DNA from: Brevipalpus yothersi | Lineage: Eukaryota > Arthropoda > Arachnida > Trombidiformes > Tenuipalpidae | Reading direction: 5' to 3' | DNA: 64,000 nt | Assembly (NCBI GenBank): GCA_003956705.1 | Contig: QZCP01000060.1 | Coordinates: 166,668-230,667, forward strand | Shown here: one piece after another, positions 35,601 to 46,962 of the stretch | Numbering within the stretch: position 1 is the stretch's first letter | How the letters are laid out: the number at the start of each line of letters is the position of its first letter | Program-made: the position numbers and the translations under genes | Notes under the pieces: model-generated | Database searches by the model: none | What the model was told of the DNA's origin: nothing | The model's input: only the letters and a program-made list of their open reading frames with translations

Positions 35601-37280
35601 CAACCCTACAAGGTGAATGTGTTGGTGATGATTGACGATAGCTGAAGGAAATACTGAAACATTCTTAACAAATCACCTTTGTCCTGGGAAGAAGCTCAAA
35701 GGTTTCTCTTGCTTTTTCTTTGCCCTCTCTTCTTTCTCAAAGCTAAGGCCAAGGGTATCTGACACGCATACACATGAAATTGTCTTTGGAATTTTAGCAT
35801 ACTAATGAAGTGGATACAAAATATCTCATAAACAAAGTGCTTTTCTATGTTTCATGATCAAAAGTAAGGCTGAAAGGAGATCATTTTTTGTGTTTACTGT
35901 GAAAATGTGTATATTTGTATACTTATATAGACACACACACAAAGGCACAGAATTAGGCTTGATCGATGTACACAACGTCTATACAAGAGAGGAATGAGGA
36001 AGATGCAGAAAAACGATGTGGAAGGGAAAAGTGGGCTTGATGATGGACAATCATCCAAGATGAAGATGAAGATGATGGAGATGGTGAATGGTGGTGATAG
36101 AGGGTGGATGTAGAACATGATAGATGATAGATTTCAGAAATGTTTACAAACATAAGAAAAGGATAGAGAGGAAAAAAAAGAGAAAGGGAATAGTAAACCT
36201 TAATGGCGTGATAATCGAAAACATAAAAGGGAAAGGAAGAAGAAGAATAAAAATAAATAGAAGAACGAAGAGGAGAGTGAAAATAATCGAGCAAAATACT
36301 ATAGAAACTCGATAATGGATTGATTTTTTTTTCTTCTATGTGTGTATCAGCTTATGTTTGTATTACTTACCTCCACATAGGCACCGATAGTAACCTTGAG
36401 CCACTATTATTTGACGTTGAATGGCCAGTATGATGAGCAGTATAGCTGGTAGTAGTAGTGGTATTACCTGACCGGCCGGAAGGATTTCCAGTTCCGCTAC
36501 TACCACGTTGACCAAGGGTTGTGTTTGAGTATGAAACTGGTGTAACATGATGAATTGAAGGCACTGATTCGTTATCGTAATACACATCGGAACCATCCGA
36601 AAATGGTGAGCCAGATTGGGGAGTCCGATCAGAGTGTGAGAATGAATAGCGTATATCATCATGAAATCCGGTGTCAGAAGATGATAGTAGCGTTGAATCG
36701 ACACTTGACCGGTGAACTGAAGGCATATTAACTAGAGATGGATGATTACCAACTGTATTAACTGGTCCAATGGATGGATTAGTTGATGGAAGAATTTTTG
36801 AACAACTTCCACCAGGTACAGTTACGCCGGTGGCACTTATTCCTGATCCAATACCACCACTACTGGTGAGGCCACTCGATAGAGCAGTTATATTATTAAT
36901 ATTATTATTATTACTATTAATATTACCAGCAGTATTGGCTGTAGTATTGGAATTTATTTGAACAATAGGATAAAGTTGAGATGATGAAGAAGACGAATCA
37001 CCCTGAACCTGACCGGTGGCTGTCGATGATGATGACGATGGTGATGATGTGTTGGCTAGTGGATTAAAAAGTAATCTTCGATTTGGTGGTGATCGTATGA
37101 CAGGTAACAATCGACGTGATGGTCTCTGTTGATCTTGTAGTGAGTATCGTTGATCACTGGCTGTCGGTGGTGATGGTGATACACTTTTCGATAAGCTTGT
37201 ATCACGTTCAAATGAGCTAGTTGATGTGGATGAGCTGGAATATCGATCGAATCGATGGTCACTTTCCTCTTCGTCACTGT
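25466..37280 (-). CDS. SRPK: SR-protein kinase, copy A (long N-terminal form); 5' end unresolved
   Basis: Minus-strand exons 37280-36371, 30709-30503, 30252-30165, 29882-29795, 27397-27291, 27047-26270, 26175-26081, 25997-25727, 25659-25466; at least 911 aa. The kinase is split, as in all SRPKs. The N-lobe has GGYHPV, the Gly-loop LGWGHFSTVW, catalytic Lys in FVALKVVKS, IIHTDIKPEN and the spacer; the C-lobe has IADLGNACWI, TEDIQTRQYR and ADIWSTACMAFELATG. The spacer (about 26270-26980) is Ser/Gly/Asp-rich. The first listed exon adds about 300 residues rich in Ser, Asn and Thr. Its donor (AG|gtaagt) joins exon 30709 in phase across 5.7 kb. It starts at a good acceptor (ttttacag), so the true start lies further 5'. 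SRPKs phosphorylate RS domains of splicing factors. It is paralogous to the gene at 46963-50422. The N-terminal exon assignment is inference. Confidence 0.92.
28499..28907. repeat. (GA)n microsatellite enclosing an assembly gap
   Basis: GA repeats run 28499-28564 and 28870-28907 around 305 N bases (28565-28869). It lies in an intron of SRPK-A, where the transcript would read (CU)n. True length is unknown. Confidence 0.95.
29352..29427. repeat. (GA)n microsatellite, SRPK-A intron
   Basis: About 38 uninterrupted GA units on the plus strand, (CU)n in the SRPK-A transcript. Confidence 0.95.
31959..31998. repeat. (GA)n microsatellite, SRPK-A intron
   Basis: About 20 GA units in the 5.7-kb intron between the Ser-rich exon and the kinase N-lobe exon. 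Confidence 0.95.
32646..32692. repeat. (GA)n microsatellite, SRPK-A intron
   Basis: About 23 GA units, same orientation as the other tracts in this gene. Confidence 0.95.
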
Positions 37281-38193
37281 CTGTAAAAGGCAAAGAAGAA
37301 GAAGAAGAAGATAGTTTGTGTATTAGTAAAAGAGAAAACACACACACATATATATATATGTATATCTTTCAAAGGAATAAGAGAGAGATGAAGAAAAGAT
37401 GCTGAATTAACGGTGGATTTGGTGAGAACTATTCAAGCTTTCATGATGTTAACGATAGAGAAGAGAAAATCGTTGAAGACTAATAAGTTGGATGGATGGA
37501 TGAGAGAAAGAGAAAGAGAGGAGAAGAAGAAGAGGGAAGAGAAGAGGAAGTGGAAAAGTGAGAACCAAAAAAAAGAAGAAAGATCAACCCCGAATGATGA
37601 TGAGAATAAGAGATAAAATGTTATCATCATCATTCTGGAAATTGTTTTCATCTTTTTCGTTTATTCTCACTTTTTTCTTTCCATGATTCAGCTCATTGAA
37701 TGTATACACCTCTTAGGCTGACTGTGAATGATTATCAGAGAGAATGGACGGAAGATGATAAAGCGGAAGAGAGATTAAGATGAAAGCGTTACAACAAAAA
37801 GAATGAATAAATATACAGATTGATTAATGGAGGAGAAAAAACGAGATGAGAACACAGATTGAAAGCATCTATTGTCAATGAATACACACAGCAAAACTTA
37901 CAGGATTTTGATTCGAAAAATACGCTCTTAATCGTAAGTATGAGAGAAAGAAACTTTGATCAAATGAATCGGTTCAGGGAGAGAGAGTGATGATGATATA
38001 ATTTTTTCACTTGAAACAAAAATAACACCACACACACACATCGGGTGAAAATAATTACGAAAAAGCGGTTTATAACGGTATTCAGGATGAACCGTTTCAA
38101 GATCGCTGATAGTTAGAACTGATTTGTTTCTTGATCTTGCTCTTCTTTTCTTTTTTTTCTCTCACTTGCTCACTTCTTGCCGGCTATAAACTG

Positions 38194-38195
<2 letters not shown>

Positions 38196-38254
<59 letters not shown>
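38196..38254. repeat. (TC)n microsatellite upstream of SRPK-A
   Basis: About 29 TC units on plus, hence (GA)n in SRPK-A sense, about 0.9 kb upstream of its most 5' recognised exon. Confidence 0.95.
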
Positions 38255-38257
<3 letters not shown>

Positions 38258-40921
38258 TTCCTACAACTTTCAACATTGAAAAAAGCCTCTCTCTCTCTCT
38301 CTTCATGATACTCAGAACGAGAGAGAAGAAGTTCATCGACTTACAAGAGGGAACAGATAGAGAAGAGGGAGAGAGAGAAAGAAGAGAGAAAGGGATAGAA
38401 AAAAAGGTGTAAGAACCTCGTAGAATAATTCTAATTTTAAGTTTATTCACCATGATGATCTCGGGTCGTTCGAGTTCATTATGATGATGATGAATCATTT
38501 TGGTGTATTACTCAATCACTATACACCTAGTGGAAAAAAAGGTTAGGACAAATGATTGTTAATTCTCTGTTGGGTCATTTTCTCCCTCTCCCTCTCCTCG
38601 CAGCGAATCATTGATTTATTATTAACCCTTTTCCATGAGAGAGAGTGGAGTGGTCCGTGATTCACAATACTATCATGATTTATTCCAGGTGTATCCAATG
38701 ATTCATTTCCGAATCAATTGTAGCAACCAATATAGACATTGAAACACTAGCTTGCTTGCCTGGGGTATGGGAATTGATGATAATGATTCATGGGATCGAT
38801 TATAGATGAATTATTCTGAATGATGGTCGATAGAGATAAAGAAATTAAAATGTATACCCGATGGAGAGCACATTAAATCATAATTATAATCGTTCTGTAG
38901 TTTGGTGTGTATAAATCGGAAAATGGGAAGTAGGAAGAGAGAGAGAGAGAGAGAGATTCTGGTAAATCATTCATCTGGTCTGGTTTGATCTCTTTTTTAA
39001 GCCTCTAGTGTTTGCTCTATTTTTCAACAGATAACATTTTCCTTCACTCAAATAGAGTGGAGAGAAGATCATGAATGTGTAAGCCTGATTAATGTTATTG
39101 ATAAGAGAATTGCTTTCCAATGAGAAATCAGTACTCAAAAAGTTGAGAAAAAAGGATCTCAGAATTATCAGGAGAAAAATATCCAGATTAGTCTCAAGAA
39201 AAATTTTTCCCATTATATCAACAAATAAAATATTCCTCTGGTGTATTTGATCTAAAAGTAGATCAAATATAGTGACCAAAAATTTCTCAAATGATTACGA
39301 TGATGTAAGGGCGATGATGCATTTATTGATGATTTTATCTAAACAATATATATACGGTATATGTGTGTATAAAACTACGTCAGAATGTGTAATGTTTATT
39401 TTGGAATGAAGAGTATGTGTGTGTGTGAAAAAATTTTCCATCACTAAAATAAAAGCTGATTAACTTAACTGTCAGAGTGGGCAGAAAGTTCTGTGAAGTT
39501 CAGAAAATATGATAAGTAAACAAATAGAAAGAGTGAAGAGAGAAGAGAAGAGAGAGAAAAAGTTCACGTTTACATGCCATTCAATGCCACTTTTGGTGGT
39601 AATTTTTCATTGAAATTACATTTTTGGATACCTTCTTCCACACATAAACTTCCACAGACCTAGACACACACACACACACACATTCACCCAAAGTCATTCC
39701 AATATTTCATGGAATAGTGTTCTGATATATTCATGATTCGAATCATGAGTTATGTGGATGTGAATTTGAACTTTTACTCTCCATACCTGTGAATCGAATT
39801 TATTCCTTTTGCTGCATAATTTTTTTGAAAGCATTCTCTACGAAATTTTGTTACCAAAATATAAATGTGTATTCTGAGCTTCTTCCGGGATTGAATTCTC
39901 AAGGTAAATCAAAATAACCCAATATCGATCGAATATCTCAAGCATTGCGATAGTAATTTTGACAAAGTACTAGAATCAAACGAATATAAACAAAAATTGA
40001 GTCCCCATTGAGATTCATCTCATTAGCAATATTCATGGCTTAGAAAAAAAATGGAAAATAGAACGAAAAAAAGTTCGATTAACTATGCTTGATCATTATC
40101 ATCTGTGACATCAATCGAGAGATAATGCTAAAATTTTCAAATCTACGAAATTCTCGATATTTCCTGACACAAGGCCTCTAGTCTTATCATGAGAACGATA
40201 TGAAACTTTGCTATACGTATTCAGATTCCCATCTAGTCAGCAAAACATCAGGAAAATAACGATCCATTTATTCTTGATCGTCTTGATCAAATCAGAAAAA
40301 AATCAGTCAAGTTTGAATGAAAATTGGGTGCATTCAATTTCAAGCTAAGAGATCGATATTGGGACATCTTGTGATAAAATTGTTACATCAATAACATACA
40401 AGAAGTTTTGATAGGTAAAGACCTGAACACTGATGTATGTTTACACACACACACACACACACATATACACATGATAGTATCGATCCCATTGGTAAAGCAT
40501 GAATAATTTTGGTTGAGAAATATGATACGCTTGCATAGACCCATATCGACAAGGCTGATTGTGTGTAGACAGATACACAAACACACACTTTTGCTTTCTC
40601 TATCTCTCCCCCTTTTTCTTGTGACACTATAATCTCTGTGTCTGTGTGTGTTGTATGCAAGATAAATCCTAAGATAATCTAATTTTCATTCAATTTATTT
40701 TCCATATTTTTCGTTTCCATTTCAATTATGCTAATCCAGCCAAAACAGATCAAAGGCATGCAAAATTTTTCTTCACTCAAGTATGTCAGAATTCACTTGA
40801 CAGTCTGTTTATCAACTTATATCATAGAGTGGTCCAGAAGATGAAAGAAGATCAAAATGGAACTCAAATTAATGTTACCTGGATGATGACTATCGAAAAA
40901 GAGTACTTCAACCCATAATTC

Positions 40922-40923
<2 letters not shown>

Positions 40924-40966
<43 letters not shown>
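40924..40966. repeat. (GA)n microsatellite
   Basis: About 21 GA units in the spacer between the two kinase genes. Confidence 0.95.
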
Positions 40967-40971
<5 letters not shown>

Positions 40972-42115
40972 AAGAAAATTGTCATGAGAAATAATGTAAT
41001 CTTTTTCTAGTGTTTTTATCCAGAGAAATACTTTTTTTTTGGCGCGCTCACTTTTTTCCCATCACCTGAATGAATCACACACACACACACATTCCACACA
41101 TAGTAGGCTGACATCTTCTTTGGTAATGTAATGTGTGTGTATGAAAGTAAAGCTATTTTGACAGACAAATAACTAAGCAGACATATCACATAACGTATTC
41201 TGATGCTTATTTTCTGTGACATGTATCTCGAAAAGTGAGAGAGAGAAAAAAAGGCAAAGGAAGTGTGTATGGTTCACCAAAGAAGGTTATAAATTTTGAA
41301 TAAAGCAGGAAGCGAGTGAAGAAGAAGAAGAAGAAGAGGAGAGAGAATCTAATCATCACAGTGATGAGGAAATAAGTAATAAGATGAATCAAAAGTGTGT
41401 GTGTATATATATATGCTTCCTTACTCAGTTCGAATCACATTTTTCGTTTTTTCTTTCTTCTTCATAAATTAATAAACAATCTTTTCCGACAATTTCTCAT
41501 GACATGAATGGGTAAATATTTTCTCTCACTCTTACTCTTTCTCTCTATCTGTCTGTCTTATATACCAGATGAAACATGATGATAGTGTGCGTGTTCAGCA
41601 AGGTCAGGATGGAAAATATACTGTACAACGAATATCAATTGTTTATGCATATACGAGATAGTTGATTATTGTAATTCATCAGAGAGTCAGTATTGACAGT
41701 AGAGAGAGGGAAAAAGTGTATGGAACTGTGAAATAGCGATTCAATAGAATAATGATATTACATGCATTTTCTTTCCAAGACAAAATTGAATGTCCATCAT
41801 CATCATGATCATTCAGATTCAGGAGGACAGAGAGGAAAAACTCAACCACTGTTAACCTATCAAATATGACAAAAGGTTTCCAGAAGCTTTAGGAGAAGAG
41901 AAAAATCTAAGCTATCTGAGAAAACGGAACCCTTCGCATACATACTTTTCAGAGATGAAATCTTTTCAATCTTTTCTCTCCAAACACACACACAAACACA
42001 CAGAATCTGTAACATCATTTCCATGAGCCTGATCATCTATGGGCATCTATCATTGTGTCCATAGTCTCTGTGTGTGTGTGTTTGATGGAATGACGTTAAT
42101 AGCATTATAAGAGGT

Positions 42116-42117
<2 letters not shown>

Positions 42118-42161
<44 letters not shown>

Positions 42162-42355
42162 NNNNNNNNNNNNNNNNNNNNNNNNNNNNNNNNNNNNNNN
42201 NNNNNNNNNNNNNNNNNNNNNNNNNNNNNNNNNNNNNNNNNNNNNNNNNNNNNNNNNNNNNNNNNNNNNNNNNNNNNNNNNNNNNNNNNNNNNNNNNNNN
42301 NNNNNNNNNNNNNNNNNNNNNNNNNNNNNNNNNNNNNNNNNNNNNNNNNNNNNNN

Positions 42356-42400
<45 letters not shown>
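42118..42400. repeat. (GA)n microsatellite enclosing an assembly gap
   Basis: GA repeats on both sides of 194 N bases (42162-42355). The array length is not known. Confidence 0.95.
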
Positions 42401-42405
<5 letters not shown>

Positions 42406-43379
42406 CTTGTCCACTTATTTGCATCAGAAAATGCAATCTTTTTCAAGTGGACTTGGATGGAAGGCAAAGGGCAATAGGCCAAAGTGAAGAATATATACTT
42501 CAAAAATGGAAAAGAGATGATGGAGATGGATAAGATTACATGTATTCTCACTTTATCCTAGGAGAAGATGGAAAGAAAGAGAGAGAGAAAGAGAGAGAAA
42601 CTACTTCATGAATATGAATTGAAAACTGTCCACTCATAATCATCTATTCACCATGATCCAATTTCATGGACCTATGGCGATCAACTGGTATACATGATAA
42701 GAACATATACACACACATGGATTAAGTGGTCAAGCTAAGTCAGAGGGGCCGGAATAATAGGAAGAATAGAGTGCGAGAGCCTGTATTCATCTTTTGGCTA
42801 GACGCAGGATCCCTCTTTACACAATTCTCACACATAGTAAATGGCTGATGAAAATTTTTTCTCATGTCGAGAGAGGAAGAAAAATTTTCATGAAACCCTG
42901 GTCAAAATGTCTACACATAGGATAAAGAATGCGAAAGTTCATTTTGAGAGAACCTTAAAGGAGATTCTAGAGGAGGCTTATGAAAAGGTTCAACTTGACT
43001 GTCCAAAGATGAGTGTACATACTCATCGGTACATGATCAAGTGGGAATATGGTGAAAAAGAGGAAAGAGTATGAAAGATAAAGAGGATGCAGTAAGGATG
43101 AAGAAAATAAAAGTGAAAATAGGGATGAAGAAGCTGTGTATGTGTATGTGTGTTGGAGAGAGTGAGAGAAAAAGAAAAGATGAAGTAAAAGAGGAAGAAT
43201 AAATAAAAATCGATTGAAAAGAGGCATATTTTTACAGTCAGGATAAGGAAAATGAATTATTATTAAGCTTCAAAGAGTAAAATACACACACACACACACA
43301 CACATTCATCCAGAGTTCAGTGGCATGTAGAAGTAAAAAGAAAGAGACGCAGTTGCGCTTGGAATGTATGGACGTAAAG

Positions 43380-43382
<3 letters not shown>

Positions 43383-43449
<67 letters not shown>
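43383..43449. repeat. (GA)n microsatellite
   Basis: About 33 GA units, with a short (CA)n tract 80 bp to the left (43287-43304). Confidence 0.95.
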
Positions 43450-43451
<2 letters not shown>

Positions 43452-44894
43452 TCAATATTCTGGAAGTATTCTGGAATATTTCTCATACTAGACAATAATA
43501 CACATTTTGAAAATTTTTCTTTCTCTCATCAAATGATGTTGAAAGATGATTATTCACAAGAAGACAATATCATAATTGTATACGATAGAATGGGATGGAA
43601 ATGTTGATGCATGCATTGCATCATCTGATGTTCTGTAGGAGTAAAGTGTATAGATATATTTTGATTGCTTACCAAAAAAATCAAAGACCGAAAATTTTTT
43701 CACATGGTTCACCACCAAACGCATGTAACCAGATACCATTGTCCGTAGATCATCCATTGAATCACCAGGAAACATGGGAACAAGTATAATTATTAACACG
43801 GAGAACTCACACACAAATGTTCACACTGAGAGAGAGAGAGAGAGAGATAGGGAAAGATATTGAAATAGGTGAGGAAAACAGACACAAATCGAGGTTATTT
43901 GAAAAATTGATTATCGCTCAAACAATTAAAATGTGTGGCAAATTGCTGACGCGACTGGGAACAGCTTCTAACAATACAGAATTTTTGCCATTGATAAACA
44001 AAATAGTAGGCAGAGAAAGAGTATTGTCAAAATTTTGAGGATATTATTATTAACATCATTTCGTTATTATTCTGAATCATCAACAATGAACATTAATTTT
44101 AGATCTTCCCCAAAACTGTATGCACACATTGAAGTAACGAAAAATGAGCCAATTGCAAAGATCTTTTGTTCACTAATTGCAATTGGACCGGAAAACTGTA
44201 TTAATTTATGCACAACCGATCGATTAATCAATAGTGTTACACATAGCACACATCAATGGTATGCTAAAAATCACAATCATCAGGTCAACGGTGGAAGTAA
44301 TGAAAATTGAGGCATTGATGGTCACAATTGGAGATGATCATTCGCAATTTGATCATCAAGTAAACGATTGATGATGACCACTAGACACTTGAGAGATTAA
44401 ATGGTGTTGATTTTTTCTCTCCCACTTCAATCAATTAATATACTGTTGAGATAAGAAAATGCGCGCCACAATATCAATGATATCGCATTTCCACTTGGAG
44501 TATTAATTTTATATCCGCAATCAAGCGAATCATCTCAACAACATCTCAGCAACAGCAATAACAACGTTTAAGCGAAAATAGAAATGTTCAAAACACCTCC
44601 AATATTGAATGGACAAGAATTTTGGATAATATGAAAAACAGAAAAAATTCTCCACTTTTCATCACTTTTCATTTATCTGAGTACATGTGAGTATATGTGT
44701 GTGTATATGTGTATATGTTGTTCTTGTTCTGGGCTCGAGAAAGTGACTAACCGAGTTGAGAGTCGCAAAGAATTTCTCTTCGATTGTGCATCTCTCTTCC
44801 ATACTTCGCACTAACCACTGAAATGAGACTCTCTTTCTCACCCTTTTTCCAATCTTTCTCTCTCTCTCTCTATTTTATCATGAATAGTTCACAT

Positions 44895-44895
<1 letters not shown>

Positions 44896-44946
<51 letters not shown>
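44896..44946. repeat. (TC)n microsatellite
   Basis: About 25 TC units in the spacer between the kinase genes. Confidence 0.95.
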
Positions 44947-44951
<5 letters not shown>

Positions 44952-46962
44952 CCTTACTGTGTGTGTGCCTTCAATTGGCTGGTGTATATGCGTCCACCAT
45001 ACCGCCACCAATATCATGTTGCCAAAATTTTTCGATCGATTCTGGGGTATATACTGAACTTTTTCTTCTGTTTCTCCCTCTCTTCCAGCTGATGGGTTTA
45101 CTGTGTGGCTGTTATGTTGGAACACTGTAAGATCATTAAAAAGAGAGACAGAGGAAGTTATCAAGTTTTAGCGCATCGGTGAGTAGTGATTAGCAGGCTA
45201 TTTGATGAAGTCAAATTAGTTTTTTCTCTCCCATCAACTTGAAAGATTAAGAAAGGAAAAGAAAGAAAGAAAGAGAGAGAGATATGCTTTCCGCTCTTAT
45301 CGTTGTACATGTATTTCGATTGATTGTGAATAGATAAAACGGATCATATTTTTCCTTACGATGATCTTCAGAGTAGTATAATGAGCATGAGAAGAAAGAT
45401 GATGCTCTTCAACAGTTAAATTGTCAGACACAAATCATATTCACTTTCACATGTACTCATGGTGTGAGAAAGAGAGAAACATTCCAAGCACGTCAAAGAT
45501 AATCAGTGGCAAAAAGTTGACAGAAAAAGATCCAAAGTCAAGGCCCTTCAAAGTGAAACAGTCTAAGTAACGGTTAAAGTTGTATCAATTATGATAGTTT
45601 CTGAATTCTACTGATTTTGAATGAAATTCTTGTGAAAGCCCTGAAGATACGAGAGATGTTGGAAAAAAATATCATGATATTCAGGGATAGGATTTCAGTT
45701 TCATTGATTCAGAAAATGTCACACACAAAATATTGATCTGATATAGATGAAAGTTCACCCAAAATCGACGTACCTGAGTAAGTGTATAGTCATGTGAATC
45801 TCCTGAGGCAGCATTTTTCTCCCCTGTGAACAAATCATGATGGAATCGATAGAATCGGAGAAAGACAATTGATAAGAGACTTTCAAAAGGAGAAAGTATT
45901 CAAACAAAATAATTGATGTGTTTTATCGGTGGATGGCATTTAATTAAATTTTTACAATATTTTTTTTTCTTCGCTTCAATATTATCATTTTTGTTTGTTG
46001 ATTTGTTGTTTCTCTTTTCTCGGTGAGCGTTTGAAAAAAAATTCATAATTGAAGCGATCAATAAATGTGTGTACTTTGTTTCATGCATTGATTGCTGTGG
46101 GGGGTATGCGTGGTGCTAAGATTAATTCGATTGTAATTACAAATGAATAAAGCAATCAGTGGTTTTTTTTCTCGAACAGATGATAATAGATGATGAAAGT
46201 TCGAGAAAGAGGTGATAATTGAGAGAGAACTCGGGGGGTTATTATTAGTTAAGATGATGTCTCTCTCTCAATCATCGAGACTAAGGTTCGGATAAGTTAT
46301 AGGATCACTTTTCTTTTTTTTTTCGTCATCCTATTCTTACCATACAGCTTGTACAGTATGAACATAATTACACTTTGTGAGGCTGAGAATAAAAAATGGC
46401 CAATATGAGCATCATCACATTATATATGAGGATTGAAGATCTATATCAGACATCATGAAAATGAGATAGTTGTCTCCAGAGGTTGGACATCGTTCATGGT
46501 GAATCAATTGCCACATAATTCATTGGAAGCAATAAGTTGATATAGTAGAAGATCAGCAAACAAAAGTTCCAAACTGTTTTATCATGAAGTTTGAGGAAAA
46601 GATAGATTTGTGTAGGTTGATCATCAATCGAGTTGAAATAGTGTTAGTAGGCTAAAATTCCACTATGGTTGATCAAAACTCCCATATTCAAATGATGCCA
46701 GACAGATAGATTCGTTTGAGAGGGGAAAGAGAAAGTGAAAGAGAGAGAAAGATACAGAAAGAATGAGAGAGAAAAAATCCCTTCCAACCCTACAGCTATT
46801 CATCAATGACTGAATATGAAAGCTTTCGTCAAGGAATTATTTTTCACTTTTGCAAAAAAATTCTCTAAAGTATAATTGTTGACTCCTAGAGAAAGATAGA
46901 TTTGGAAGAACGAGCAAAGCATTAGTGAAGGTGGAGATAAATTTTCACTAATGAAGAACTCT

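Larger units (their letters stand above)
37281..46962. other. Repeat-rich spacer between SRPK-A and SRPK-B
   Basis: About 9.7 kb without a supported gene. It holds GA/TC arrays, CA/TG tracts (39665, 40444, 43287) and AT-rich DNA. It should contain the missing 5' exon(s) and promoter of SRPK-A and the 3' UTR of SRPK-B. One possible small SRPK-A exon ends at a GTAAGT donor near 37902 (minus strand); its last base would join the 37280 acceptor in phase, but no ATG is in frame. ORFs of 60-100 codons here are repeat-derived or unsupported. Confidence 0.45.

Noticed and set aside
36770..36961. Plus-strand ORF with Leu/Ile runs over the Ser-rich exon
   Set aside because: It is the antisense shadow of the Ser/Asn-rich coding exon.
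43817..44310. Pair of neighbouring ORFs (73 and 91 codons) after a GA tract
   Set aside because: The first is partly repeat-derived. The second has no recognised motif, and no acceptor/donor sites link them in a consistent phase.
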